From contig CM033391.1 in assembly GCA_019426215.1 (NCBI GenBank), positions 8,110,708 through 8,174,707 of the forward strand: 64,000 bases of DNA, given 5' to 3'. Positions within the stretch are counted from its first letter, which is position 1. Each line of letters opens with the position of its first letter. Source of the stretch: Buddleja alternifolia. Lineage: Eukaryota > Streptophyta > Magnoliopsida > Lamiales > Scrophulariaceae. This document shows positions 35,801-49,100 of the stretch, in pieces. Made by a program: the position numbers and the translations under genes. The notes beneath the pieces are model-generated. The model was not told the origin of the DNA. It ran no database searches and was given only the letters and a program-made list of their open reading frames with translations.

Positions 35801-37748
35801 TTTGTGTTACCTGGATTGGTGGAACAGATTAATACTACCGGTGATAGAAGTGACTACCTTTGGTATTCTTTAAGGTATAAAGCTTGTCAATTGCACAACT
35901 TTTGATATTTATACCTTACTTCTTACATTCATGATTGGTTTTTTTAGTACCCATCTAGAACCGAATGACCCTTTGCTTCGTGATGGATCTTCGATACTAC
36001 TTCATGTTGATTCACTTGGCCATGCACTTTATGCTTTTGCTAATGGGAAGCTCGCAGGTGATGGGAAATAAAACTTGTTTCTAATATAAACATTGTTTTT
36101 GCCTAGTATGTCTATATTATTCTAAAGGAATTCATAGATTTTTTTAATAAATGTTGTAAAACAAGATAGCAATTCATTTTTCTTATCCTCATCAAAATAA
36201 ATATTGACTATTATGTAGGAAGCGGAAAAGGTAGTGTTAGCAACCAAAAGGTCTCAATAGAGATTCCTGTGGCCCTTGAACCAGGAAATAATACCATAGA
36301 CCTCTTGAGTATGACAGTGGGGCTTTCGGTACAACATTTCTCAACAACTTTTTAAAATAATTATTGTGAAGATTATTGTCTAACTCAAAGTGTTGCCTAA
36401 TCTAGAACTATGGAGCATTCTTTGATAAAAAGGGAGCAGGAATTACTGGTCCGGTGGAGTTGAAAGGTTCAAGTAACGGCTCATCCATTGATCTCTCCTC
36501 GCAACAATGGACATATCAGGTCATTCAAATAAATTTTATGCTGAATACAATTTTTTTTATAGTTGAATGAAATGGAGAAAACTAAATTTCCTTTTCAAAA
36601 GAACTTTTTGATGTATTTAAAACTCATGTGCTTTCACCATGAAACTTTTTCTCATTCTACAATATATCTTATCAGATTGGTTTGGAAGGGGAACAATCAA
36701 ACTTATATAAAGGAAGTTCCACACTTTGGGTCTCTAAACCTTCTCTTCCTAAAAACACAACGCTAACGTGGTACAAGGTACTATTGACGCCTTCCATTCT
36801 CTGTATGTTATACTATGTTTTCATGTAAAAGAATGAAATAATATTATCTAAAAAGTGACCTTGTTGATAATGTTTATGAAAATAAGAATAACATCTTCTT
36901 CTCTCCTTGCTCTCCTATACTTTATTAGACTACTTTTTCTGCTCCCCCTGGAACTAGTCCTGTCGCAATAGACTTTCAAGGCATGGGAAAAGGTCACGCA
37001 TGGGTAAATGGACAAGGCATTGGTCGGTATTGGCCATCTAATATTGCTTCTGCAAATGGGAATTGTGTTGCCTCATGCAACTATAGAGGAAATTATAGCC
37101 AAAGCAAATGTTTGACAAATTGTGGAAAGCCAACTCAACAATAGTAAGTGTTTATAAGATTATGTACTTATATTGAAGTTCTTTACCCAGCTATCTATGG
37201 ATCGTAATCACCATATTGTTTACCTTTAGCAATCACGTTCCACGATCATGGCTTAAAACAAGTGATAATGTATTGGTGCTATTGGAAGAAATGGGAGGAG
37301 ATCCAACAAAGATATCTTTTGTGACAAGAGAAATAGAACGTTTGTGCTCAAGAGTTTCTGAATCGTACCCGATTCCTTTGGATTTTTGGACCTCAAACCA
37401 TTTGACACGTAAAACAAAACCAACACTCTCATTGGAATGCCCCTCACAGAAACAAGTTATAACCGGAATCCAGTTTGTGAGCTTCGGAAATCCACATGGT
37501 ACTTGTGGAAGTTTTAACCATGGTAGATGTAGAAGCAAAGAGGCACGACGCATTGTTCATAAGGTATTTTCTTTTTTGTTATAGTATATAGTATGAATCA
37601 AGATGTTGCTGTTCTCACTTTTGTTGCAAAACTCTTACAGGCTTGTGTGGGCAAAAGAAGATGTGACATTGAAGTCACAGTGGAGAATTTGGGTAACCCT
37701 TGTGCAAATGTTACGAAAAGTTTAGTCGTAGAAGCTTCTTGTAGTTGA
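27267..37748 (+). CDS. BGAL8-like: Beta-galactosidase, GH35, BGAL8 type (gene B)
   Basis: Nineteen exons: 27267-27428, 27712-27807, 28877-28989, 29155-29221, 33847-33939, 34083-34226, 34400-34488, 34586-34691, 34766-34853, 35118-35236, 35396-35560, 35672-35874, 35948-36057, 36219-36328, 36406-36519, 36676-36777, 36929-37143, 37230-37563, 37641-37748; 845 codons plus TGA, every junction GT/AG and in phase. Signal peptide about 1-23, then [23 protein letters not shown] with acid/base Glu181; FTELWSGWF with nucleophile Glu250; C-terminal SUEL-type lectin domain. Exon sizes equal those of gene A except exons 12 and 15, where B matches C. Intron 4 (4625 bp) is transposon-filled against about 100 bp in A and C. 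No disabling change seen; probably secreted to the apoplast. Confidence 0.95.
27461..27700 (+). repeat. Six tandem 40-bp repeats in intron 1 of gene B
   Basis: Exact 40-bp period starting with GGGCACTC at 27461, 27501, 27541, 27581, 27621 and 27661. The first unit is the most diverged; the others differ by single bases. The array ends 11 bp before the exon 2 acceptor. Confidence 0.97.
27942..28446. mobile_element. Fold-back element in intron 2 of gene B
   Basis: Two arms of about 240 bp in inverted orientation (27942-28190 and 28200-28446), sharing blocks such as CGGAATATT and GCATGTGAC/GTCACATG. Related sequence occurs at 28599-28740 and as the outer element in intron 4. Ends approximate; no target duplication recognised. 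Confidence 0.75.
28599..28740. mobile_element. Single-arm copy of the same fold-back family
   Basis: Shares the order of blocks GGGGTAAAAACCATTACCC, then CTCAACT, TTTTACACTTTTCTA and CATATTCCGAC with the outer element of intron 4. It preserves the empty site corresponding to the Helitron insertion (junction 28716/28717, minus strand). Confidence 0.72.
29351..30229. mobile_element. MITE, possibly Mutator-like, 879 bp, nested in intron 4
   Basis: Termini GGGAATGATATTGGCACTCC and, inverted, GAGAATGATATTGGAACTCC, with a second inverted block GGAGCTCCA. Inserted in a poly-T run, so the target duplication (T repeated) cannot be measured. Contains a (TAA)n tract at 29822-29854. Confidence 0.75.
30447..33667 (+). 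mobile_element. Non-autonomous Helitron, 3.2 kb, nested in intron 4 of gene B
   Basis: The 5' end TCTATTTCTATTATAAAAG follows A30446. The 3' end has a stem TGCAC/GTGCA (33642-33658) followed by CCTTACTAG and T33668. No target duplication and insertion between A and T, as for Helitrons. The flanks rejoin to match the uninterrupted paralogue at 28700-28735. No Rep/helicase coding region seen. A second 5'-like end occurs near 31807. Confidence 0.85.
31406..31798. mobile_element. Tourist-like MITE inside the Helitron, 393 bp
   Basis: Termini GGCTTTGTTTGTTTCTATTT and, inverted, GGCTATGTTTGTTTCTATTT, closely related to the ends of the element at 1826-2389. Flanking triplets are TAT and ATA, so a clean duplication is not visible. 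Confidence 0.75.
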
Positions 37749-39185
37749 GACCTTGCACCCCTCTATTAGCTATTTCTGCATAATCAACACCCTTTATTAA
37801 AATTTCATCTTGTATATAATTTTTTCAAAAGATGAATGTAGGTGAGCCAATTTTTTCTTTTATTCAGCATATTGTATAGGGAAGTTCACAAGACACACTT
37901 TTTGAATGGACTAATGAATTAGACTTTGTCCAAGTGGTCATGTACAAACATATCTCAATGTTAATAGAATTGTTTCTAGTTTTAAACACAAGATGCAATC
38001 TTTCTGAGAAGGTTTTTTGATTATTTTTACTTTTAAGACATATAGAATTTTACATGCTATCTCTATTATCATGAGAGTTGCCTGAAATTTACATTTGATA
38101 GTTTCGTTAGATATTATGAATTTTGCATTGGTCAGTTTCTCAATAATTGTTATTTGTATAACAAGAAGTCTAATACTAGAATAACTTATTTTTTATTGAG
38201 ATTAATAAAGCATATTAAAAAAAAATTCTACGTATACGATTTTTAAATTCCATTAATTTGATACCAATACATCAATCGAAATGTTTAGATGATGTAAATA
38301 GAATTACTATAATGACTTGTATGCGGGGTCAAGTTAATATTACATAAACTGAGCATATTTATAGTTTTATAAATAACTAAAATGGGTCTAAGTTTGTCTA
38401 TTTCACTACATCTGTAGTCTAAAAAAAATGGAATTTTTGAATATTGACGTCCCGAGCAGTAATTTATATAAGCAAAATTTATTAAGATTAGCTTGCACGT
38501 ACAAATCTATCAATTACTTGGTAATTTTTAATTAATTTATCGACTCGTAGAACATTCCTTATAAATTCATATTTCAAGCTACAAGAAATAAATTTAAAAA
38601 TAATAACAGATGTGACTTCCTAATTGCAAAATGGTAGACCTAACTCTTTAAAAAGGAGTTATTGGGTCAGAGCCCCTCCAATATTATGAGTTTTATTCGT
38701 TGGACGGACACTTTAGTCTCAATTCTCTCACAAATTCTGTGTGGAAACACGTTTTCCAACAAGGTTGTAGTGGTACAGGGAAATGATATGCGGGTTCTCA
38801 ACAAAAATTACCATTTGAGATCCATATTGCCCGTATTTCGAGTTTGTCCGAGATCTCTCCAAAAAACTCTTTACATAGAATTTTAGAAAATAATAGAATA
38901 ACTCACAAGTCACAAGCAAACACATTTTGTTAAAAAAAAATCCAAAAACAGAAATGACTTATCACATCGACATTAATCATTACACATTTTTCTCTTAAAA
39001 ACATGCATTACTTTCTTATACCTCTAAAACTAATTTTTCTCTATGAAACTCCAGCCATCTGCTCCCCGAGGACATGATTAATTGGTATGAAGGAATGGAT
39101 TGAGCGGGAATAGAATGATAATAGTGTAACATATCCTAAGATTGGTATGCTCAAGGAATGTAATCATTTTTCCTTTATTCATCCC
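37749..39185. other. Gene B 3' flank
   Basis: Includes the likely 3' UTR. About 370 bp after the stop (to roughly 38120) is also found after the pseudogene at 42183-42600, marking a shared duplicated segment. The rest, including 38650-38880, shows nothing I can assign. Confidence 0.5.
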
Positions 39186-42182
39186 AACCTGCTCTTCCCA
39201 AGAACACAACACTAACATGGTACAAAGTAGAATTAATGCCTTCTTATTCTGTTTATATTATCTTAACATAAAAGAATGAAATATTGTAATTTTAAAGTGA
39301 ACTTGTCTATAATATTTATGCAAATAAGGAAACTTAACATTTTCTTCTTTTATTGTCTTCGTCTTCTTTACTAGACCACCTTTTCTGCTCCATCTGGAAC
39401 CAGTCCTGTTGCAATATACTTTACAGGCATGGGAAAGGGTCACGCATGGGTAAATGAATAGAGCATTGGGCGTCATTGGCCATCCAATATCGCTTTTTCA
39501 AACGAAAGTTGCACCGGCACATGCAATTATAGGGGAAGTCACGGCAACAGCAAATGTTTAACAAATTGTGGAAAACTGACTCAAAACAGTAAAAGTGCTT
39601 AAGTTTAGATTAATGTTATATATCACTATTTTCATACCACCTTTTTTCACTTCTAGTTCTTGCAACTAATTGACTTTTCTGATTTTAATATATCAAAATT
39701 TTCTAAATCAAGGGTACGTGAAATAATAGTAGTACAAAAATAGTGATATATAGTATTTTTCTTAAGTTTATGTACTACAATCAGGCAAATACTTCAGCAT
39801 TATAATCACTCTAATCTTACAAGTTACAACCATCACGTTATGCATTCATGGCTTAAATCATGTGGAAACGTCCTGGTGCTTTTGGAGGAAATTGAAGGTG
39901 ATTTAACTAAAATATCTTTTATTACAAGAGAAACCGAACGTATGTGCTCAAGGGTTTCAGAATCCTACCCAGTTCCCTTGGATACTTGGACCTCAAATCA
40001 GTTGACACGCAAAACAAACAGACACTCACATTGGAGTGCCCCTCACCAAAACGTATGTGGAAGTTTTAGCCATGGGCGATGCAGGAGCAAAGAGGCTCGA
40101 CGGATTGTCCATAAGGTCTTTTTTTGTTGTTGTTAGATTTTTGACATTATCTGTACTACTATAAAAGTATGGATCCTAATGTTGTTTCTTCCGATTGTGA
40201 ATTGACATTCATGCCCTCAAATAATAGTATTAAATTAATTAATAATAAATGATATTAATACTAAAATAATAAAATGATATTAATTAAGATCAAATAATAA
40301 AAGAAAAAAAAAGTTGAAGAGTCCTATTTTAATTAGACCACAATTTAATAAAAATTCAGCAGCTTTCCAACTCCTTAAACGTGAAGCAACTTTCTTATCC
40401 TTATTACATACTGATGCTAATAATGCTAATTTGTAACTTCTTATCACCATTATCAGCGCACTTAATCCGCCAACTCCCCATCTTCCCAATGTAATCCAAG
40501 AATCTTTCTATATAAATAGAGCATAACCATAATGTCCTTACCCAAGGTGAGTATCAATGGTGGCGCCTCTACTCGACAAGAAAATAATCAAGAAAAAGGC
40601 CAAAAATTTCAAGAGACCGTGAAGTGATTTCTATGTTTTAATCTACAATTGATCTATAGCTAATTAATGTAGACCTAAAGGTATCAATACTGTATCAATA
40701 GAAAGTTCAAGGGTCTGACTGACAATATGGGTAAATCAAGAAGATTTCTCACTGTTGATTTATAAATTCTCATGATTAATCTTGAGCAAGTTGTGATGCT
40801 GATGCATATTATGCAGAAATTGCTGATAATTTATCTACAAAAAAGAGGAAAGAAATTATCGAGCATCTACTCATCTTCATGTTGTCACTAACAAGCTCGG
40901 TTCGGCATCCAGGAGTATGAATACGCTCTTTGACAAACACAGAGGATTGCATAGTATGTAGTGCAAGTTTTCAATGCAATTTTATCCATGCTATGAAAAC
41001 ATAAACTTTACACTACGTATCTTGAATATTTATCTACTTATCATGTTTGATCCTAATTCTTTGGCCACGCTATCCCTCTCAACTTCTTGTTGCTACCAAA
41101 AGAAGTTTTCTATGGATGCAGTTTTTAAAAAATGCAAACTACTTCATGCCAAAGCAAAGTCTCGCACTGAACTATTAGTTTGTATTTGTGACACATAGTA
41201 TTTTAAAAGATAAAAAAAATGTTAAGATAATATTTTAAAGTAACTTATATAGCGAAAAAAGAAAAATGAGTTGAGTTTTTAACTCATAGATAATAAGTTA
41301 CCAAAAAAAAGTAAGTAGTACTAGCATTTCAAAGTCTAATATCACATATTAAAAAAAATTGATTTCCCAATGTCAAATCATTTTCTCATATATGCTTTAT
41401 TTTTCATAGTTACTATTCCTTAATATATTATTATATTTTTCTAAAAAAAAAATACACATGTGTTTTTTGATTCATTTGGAACCTTTCCTTTAAATTAGTA
41501 TTTTGTATGCACATTATATGAATAAAATATATTCTTTAATATACAAGATATGAAAATTTTATACACATATCATGTATATGTAATATGAAATACAATATAT
41601 AACTTAAATTAGAAAAGATGATCCACATTGTTCCAGATAATGTGAAGTGCTTATAAATAGCTAGGACTCTTCCAACTGTAAAATTTTGCAAGTGGGCAGG
41701 ACCAGATGTAAAACATTCGATACTTAGAAATCTTTTTAAACATAGAAAAGGGGTATGTAAGAACAACTAAGACACAATCAATTGAAAAGTATATAGAAGT
41801 CAGTTCAAAACATTTAAAAGTTAACATAGGGAAATTGATAGGGGAGATTGATTTACATTTCTGAACATTTTTGTAAAGATTAAAATAAACCTATAAGAAT
41901 ATTATGCTAGAAAAACAAAATATAATTTCCCTAAATTATAATTATTAGTTTCCTTATTATTGAAAAATTAAATTAACATAAATTATTAAATTAATTGGTA
42001 TCCACGTGCTTCGTACTAGTTTATTTAAATTTAAGATGTTTTTTGTCTCATTTTTATTGCAAAACTCTCTTACAAGCTTGCATGGGCAGAAAAAGTTGCA
42101 GTATTGAAGTCTCATTGAAGAATTGGGTAATTCTTGTGCAAATATTACAAAGAGTTTAACTGTAGAAGCTTCCTGTACTTGA
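39186..42182 (+). pseudogene. Beta-galactosidase pseudogene fragment (exons 16-19)
   Basis: Remnant of a fourth family copy, related to A and B: part of exon 16 (39186-39226), exon 17 (39375-39588), exon 18 (about 39830-40115) and exon 19 (42077-42182). Damage: everything before exon 16 is missing; exon 17 has an in-frame TAG where A and B read Gln in VNGQ; the exon 17 donor is altered; exon 18 lost about 45 bp with a frameshift; the exon 19 acceptor lost a G; exon 19 has a 1-nt deletion. Introns are kept, so this is a DNA-level duplicate and not a retrocopy. The last intron has grown from 77 bp in gene B to about 1.96 kb and holds an eL32 pseudogene. Confidence 0.92.
40557..40926 (+). pseudogene. 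RPL32: Ribosomal protein eL32 (RPL32) pseudogene
   Basis: Begins MVAPLLDKKIIKKKAKNFKR, the eL32 N-terminus, then hits TGA at 40620-40622. Further collinear eL32 segments follow in shifting frames: RPKGI, RKFKG, YYAEIADNLSTKKRKEI and VVTNKL. Multiple stops and frameshifts make it non-functional. Segments follow each other at roughly coding distance, which favours an intron-less retrocopy, though no poly(A) tail or target duplication was found. Confidence 0.85.
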
Positions 42183-43184
42183 GACCTTACACCTCTGCAT
42201 CAGCTTTTTGGGCATAATCAAACAATTTATTACAATTTCATGTTGTATATAATTCAATCTCGTATATAATTATTCCAATAAACAAATGTAGTGTGCTCTA
42301 GGGGAAAATTTTTCCTTGTATTCCTAATGTTGTCTAGGGAAGTTCAAAATTCGCGGTTACCATTTTTGAATGAAAATACTTAGTTAATAGTGAATGGGGT
42401 TCTTTCCAAGTGGACAAAGTATGAACATGTCTCAGACGTTATTAATATTCTTTGTACATTAAAATACAAGATGCAATCCTTTTCAAGAGTTTTTACATTT
42501 TTGTTACTTTTGAGTTATACAGAATTTTTACATAAAATTTATATTATGATAATAGTTGCCTAAATTTATATTTGATAGCTTTGTTTAGATCTTACAAGTT
42601 TTGGTTAATTTGGAAAGTTTCTCACTGATAGAATTTCAAATACATAGAAGTCTGTAGGAAAAATTGTGGAATTCCGATTCTAAATTTCATTACTATTGTT
42701 TGTATGGTGTATAGAATTTTATATCTAATTTGTAGTATTATAGTGCTTGGTTTATATTTCATTAGTTTCATTGGATTTGATTTATTTCGTTTTGACAAGC
42801 TTGAGTCCCTCGTTAACTTATCTTTATAACCATATAGATGTCTATTCTATACTAGTAAATATTGATTTTGGGTGAATAAAAATTTGCATCATATTTTGTG
42901 CTTAAATTGCTAAAAAAATATATTACATATGAGATCAAGGCACTAAACAAAAAAGCCTACTGTGATAAATAAGATTGCATACACTTTCAGTACTCATAAA
43001 GTTTATCAGATCACAATCTTAAAAATTGTAGTTTTCATTTCATTTCAGGATCATTCTTCGACATATGATAGCAAAGTACGAAGAAAATAAGAACCAAGGC
43101 CAGGTATGACTTTATATTTCTGTAATTATTATTTTATGAACAATTTTGGTACGTCGTATGAACTTCTGCTGGCGCAGGATCTGA
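42183..43184. other. Spacer between the pseudogene and gene C
   Basis: The first ~420 bp align with the 3' flank of gene B. The right part should contain the 3' UTR of gene C (transcribed leftward). Confidence 0.55.
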
Positions 43185-46100
43185 TCATGTACAAGAAGCT
43201 TCAACAGCTAAGCTTTTAGTAATTCTTGCACACGGATCACCAAATGTGTCAATAGAAACTCCGATACTGCAGCTTCTTGATCCTATGCAAGCCTATAATA
43301 ATATGCACTGTAAGAAAATTGAACAAAATTTCATCAATTAGTCGAAAGAAGAAGAACGAATTACCACCTTCTGAACAATGGAAAGAGCCCTTCTGCTGCT
43401 GCATCGACCATGGCTAAAACTTCCACACGTCCCAAGAGGAGTTCCAAAGCTGGCAAATTTTATTTCAGATATGACTTGATTTTCTGAAGGGCAATGGAGT
43501 GACAAACTGGGCCCAGCCCGTTTTCTTGTTTCTTCGTCTGAAGTCCACGTGTCCACTGGAATCGGGTGAGTCTCTGAGACCCAAGAGCATACACTTTGTG
43601 TCTCTCTAGTAGCAAAAGATATCTGTGTTGGACTGCCTCCTGTTTCCTCGAATAATACTAGGATGTTTCCACTTGGTTTTAGCCATGAACGGGGAACATG
43701 ATAGCTGAAAGATTTATAATGGATGAGTACTCGGATGATGATATGAAAAATTTGGGAAATTTACTAAAAATCGCTTAAACAAATATATATACCAAAAAAA
43801 CATAGTCATATTTTTCAATACAAAATCTCGTTTCATCAACTTTTCATTTAGCAAAACCCAATATTGAGGGTTAATAAGCATATGGACCTAATTGTCTTTA
43901 TTCTTCTAACTTAAGAATTAAATAATTGTATTTTAGCATAGAAAATTATTATTTAAAACTTTTATATTGATAACGGGTATTAATTACGAATTTAATATCA
44001 AATTCATATTTTTTAAACTTTTGAAAAATTAAAAAAAGGTATTTTTAGATAATTATCATTTTAACTCAAAAAAAATTATATGAAAGTATTTAATATTAAA
44101 ATATAAAATTCGTATTATACAATTTATCAAAGAGAAAATACTCCAAAACAAAAAGATTTAAGATTTCGATAAAAAAATCAATTGATTAATTCTTAACTTA
44201 ATAAATCTAGGGAACTATAATTCAAAAGTTGTTAATCTTAACTTCTAGATTTTTTTCGAATGAAAAGAATGTAGAATTGTTATTTTTGAGATTGAAAAAT
44301 ATTTTTAGAATATATATATACACATATATAATATATATATATAGGGGTAGGGGTGGGGGTTCAGTAATTTTTGTATAAGAAGTTTAATAAGAATATACTC
44401 TTACAGCTGTTGAGATGGTTTTCCACAATTCTTGAGACATTTGCTTGAACTATAAGATCCCTTGTAATTGCAAGAGTTGGTGCAACCGCTATTTGAGGCG
44501 ATATAGGTAGGCCAATAACGTCCAATGCTTTGTCCATTTATCCATGCCTGACCCTTCCCTAGTCCCGTAAAGTCTAGAGCAACTGGGCTGCTTCCGGTTG
44601 GGGCATCAAATGTTGTCTAAATCACAAAGAGCACACGATTTTGCTTTCGCAGTGTTAGTGTGTACATATATAGAGAGAGACCGAGAAAAGCTCTATTTGG
44701 TTTAAGGATTTTTGTGAAGTAAAGGAAAGGAAATATTAGAGCAAAGGAAACCATAATCCTTATGCCCCGTACAAAATTTCGGTCCCATTAGTGTTAACAG
44801 GCAAGAACATATTGATCAATTCTTCTATGTGCAAAAGTAGATATTGAACATGTTGTGATATGTCTTGAAATTTTAGGCTCAAAATTATGCAGTAAGCCCA
44901 TTATCAAAAAGGACCAATTCTGAAGAGGGCGAAGCCCTCAGAACTACCCTGCAGCTACACGCATTGAGCTCACTTCAACGAAGGATCGCCAGGGGGTAGC
45001 CCCCGCAGTACGGTACACGTGTATTTTAGGGAAAAATCAGGGGCTTAGTAGCGCTTTTGACATTCATTGTAATTTGTACCTCTTTCATCAATAGTAAAAT
45101 ACTCTCCTCTCCCGTGGATGTAGGCAAATTGCCGAACCACGTAAATTTGTGTGTCTTTAATCTTTATGCTCTTATTTCGTGAGTTGTCAAAACAGAACAA
45201 AATAAGGTATTACTTCTTTTACCTTGTACCACACCAATGGTTGATTCTTAGGCAAAGTAGGCCGTGATACCCAAAGCGAGGAACTTCCACCAGACAGGCC
45301 TAATTCTTCTCCTTTCAAACCAATCTGTTTTCGGATATCCCAAATGCCAGAAATAACGAGCATCAGATTTTCGAATACACATAGAATATATTGTTGATAC
45401 ATATATATATTATCCATTATGCTAGCAGAAAAGGTATAAGGAAATTTAACAGCAATGACCTGATATGTCCATTGCTGAGAGGATAGATCGACACTCGATC
45501 CATTTTGCAAACCGTTCAACTTCACAGGACCAGTAACTCCTGCACCCGTTTTATCAAAGAATGCTCCATAATTCTGAATTAACAGAGCTTCACATTAGAT
45601 TTTAAAAAGAAAACATATGGTTTTTACGTTAAGAATTTACTCAAAGCGGTTATACCTGTAATCCCACTGTCAAACTCAATAGATCAATTTTGTTTTGTCC
45701 ATGTTGGAGGTTTACGGGTACGTCTATTGAAACTTTAGGCTTACTGCTTCGACCTTTCTCGCTCCCTGATACAATACAAAATGACTTGTAACAGTTAATA
45801 TGGAACAAGAGAAGCAAATGTAAACATATAGTTATTGCATGTACCCTAAATTGCAAAATAGTTTAATTTTAGTTGCATTACTCAAGCTACATGCCAAATA
45901 AATGCATGTATAATACTTCGGTCTCAAATTTACGGATCTTATTTCTGTTTTCCAGGCATTCCAAAACTAACTTTAAATTCTGAATGGAATTTTTTTTACC
46001 TGAAAATACCATCTCACCTTAAGTAATGATGCGGCATCATTAACTCAAAATTAATACTTTTAAAAGCAATATGTGCATAGAACGACAAGCTATAAAACCG

Positions 46101-49100
46101 AACACACATAAAAACGACTCAGAATGTGTTAAAGCGTGCATTAAAAATTCCTCATCACCTTTAAGTTCTCCATTGACAAAAGCATAAAGTGTGTGGCCAA
46201 GAGAATCGACATGAAGGACTGTCTGAGATCCATCGTTAAGGAACGGCTCATCCCCTTTCATTTCAATGCTGAAACAATCCCGCAAAAAATATTAAACCTC
46301 ATGAACGATGGCTGTGTAGAAAAAATCCAGTTTTAGGAAGCTTTTATACCTTAGAGAATACCACAGATAGTCACTTTGATCAGCAGTGGTATTTATTTGT
46401 TCCAGCAATCCAGGTTTTTTAAATGCATTATCACTAGATATACCTACTGGTTCATTGATCCAACTCCAACCTGAGGCGAAGGCGTCCATAGCAGTAGTAT
46501 CATCTTTTGAGGGTTGACGAACGAATTTTGAGATGGTGGATACAGAGTTAATCTGTCATTTGGAGAAGAATTGCAAATATATTAGTTCATGATTCAAGGA
46601 CAAAATAATACTTTGTGTTAGATGACTCGAAAATTTCAGAAAATAATATTACTTTGAAGCTTGATTGAGTGAAACATATGAATTTGAGGAAAGGATTCTG
46701 AGCTAAGGACTATGAATGATTCTAATATTAGGTGGTTTTGAAATCCACCATAATGACTGAAAGAAAAGGAAGCTCAAAATGAGAGTGAAAGAATTTGAAA
46801 TTCATAAAAGTTCAGTAGATTTGTCAGTATGGATTTTAAATCGTCAGATCCTAAATCCTTCAATCCAGTAATTTACAACTGCTTAGATGTAACTATTATC
46901 TGATTTTGCAAATTAAGTTAAAGTGATACAATATATTTCACAATGAAGATGTGGAAATTTTGAGTCTTAAGTGATCATTTATTGCTTAAAAGAGAAAAAA
47001 GACCAGTTAAAAAATAAAAATAAAATTGGTTACACATGAAAGTTTAAATTAGTGAGAAGTTAATACTATTAAATCTTTCGTATAATAGAGGAGAAATGCA
47101 ATATAAAAGTTTGTGAATCATACTTTCGCGGTATTGAGTAACACTGTCTTGCAGTCGGGCAAGATGCTCACAGACCAAGCAGGCAAGTTGTAGGAATTGC
47201 CATTGAAGTTCACGGTTGCATCGGATTGCGTACCCACGTTTGCAAGAAAAGCAGCACATTGCCCTGATTCAGTTTTATAAACAGTTGCCTGAAACAAACC
47301 AAAAAAGGGGTCTTTTTAAGGGAAATTGCAAGAACTTCAAAATGTGAGGCCAAAATTTCTCAGCAAAATGCTTAAAAATGAAAAAGAAGTCATAAGATTC
47401 TATCTTATTTTCCAATGTTCTTCAAGTCACGTGACTAGGTCGTGAAGTCACATTATATCGCCAAAAAAAGAAAACAAATCATTTATTGAGAATTTTTTCA
47501 CATGAAGAAACAACAAGAAGGTTATACCTCCAAATTTGAACCAAGAGAAGTAGTTTTTGGATCAACGGCCACCATTGCTTCTTGACAAAGTTTTACAGCT
47601 TTGTGTACATCTTTCAGGTGACCCCATTTTGGTTGATTCAGAAGGCCTAGAACAGAACACATAAGTAGAAATATTCTCTCAGTAATTTGTCATTTCATAT
47701 TAAACATTATTTGAAATAATGTACTAATGGATCTCTGATTTGCAAACAAACTTAAAACAATGTGTTAAGAAATCTGATAATCAAGAGAGCAACGACATAC
47801 CATACTCATCAATTGGAGCATCATAATCATAGCTCGTTGTAATGAAAGGTCCACCAGAAGTGCGCCCAAAGTTAGTCCCACCATGGTACTGTTAAAATGC
47901 AATCAAGTTTGCATTAGAAGTTCTCTGAAATCTAGTTTCATATAAATGTAAAGGAGTGGCAATGACCGTAGGAAGTACCATATAATAGTTTTGGAATGTT
48001 CCACCGAGCTGGTAAAAACGTGCCACGGCGAAAGCAAGGTCTTCAACTGGTCTATAGGGCACCGGATCACCAAATGAAGAGAACCTGTTTTTTTTTTTTT
48101 TCTTTTCCATTAGAAAATGCAAAAGTGATTCTTAGGGAGTTCCAGGCTCAAAGTCTCGATGTAATCACAATCATCTTTATACATGGATGGATCCCAAATG
48201 AATCCCATCACATGGATGGTCGTGATTATCCACCACCATAACCCCAAAACTCCTGAGAATGACCTACAACCTAGGAAGCAAGTTAAAATAAGAATCTCAA
48301 GGGAATAAGAAAACCCATATCCTACCATCCACTCCAGTTCTCTGTCCACATTTTTGGCTTGTTATTAGAATTTGGGGTGAATTGGTCACAATAAAACCCG
48401 TTGCAAGTGTTAATCTGTAGTTATTCAAAACACGAATATGAGTTCATTGCTTAAATATGAGAGAACTACAAATTACAAAAACACCCCTATGGGATGCTGA
48501 CAGTGACAGCTGAAAAAAACAGGGGATGAAATTATGAGCTGTTTTTATTGACATGGGGCATTGTAATATGCTTTTACTAAATAGTGGAAGTTATGGTAAT
48601 TTCTCAAACTTCAGAATCTCTTCCGTAATCACGCAGGGGTGTGTATGTAATTAACCTTTAATATATTGATAAAAAAGACCCCTACAAGAAGTAGAAACTC
48701 ACAATAGGATTAGGAGCATCACTTTGCTGGCACATCACCCAGGGCACCCCTGTATCAAGTGATGTGGCCATAGTTGCAGCCCAGTTTATGTAAGTTTTTG
48801 CGCTATTACCATATGCAGAATCGATATTCCCATACTCGTTTTCAATCTGGAAACGAGAAATACAGAAATAAATTTTCAGAATATTTGAAAATTTCATCAT
48901 TTTTATGAATGTTATACCTGAGATAAAATTATGGGTCCGCCCTGAGATGCATATAGATTTTCCTGCTTCATCATGTCAACAATCTTGGCCGTAAATCTCT
49001 TCATTTCGGCCTAAAACAACTCCCATGTATCAGTTCTACTATAACAATAGCTAACAACCAAAGCAAAATTTAAAGGAAAAAAGTAAAAAAAAAACAAGAG

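Noticed and set aside
38640..38890. Moderately complex stretch after gene B that could be a retroelement fragment
   Set aside because: No ends, target duplication or coding match could be found on either strand.
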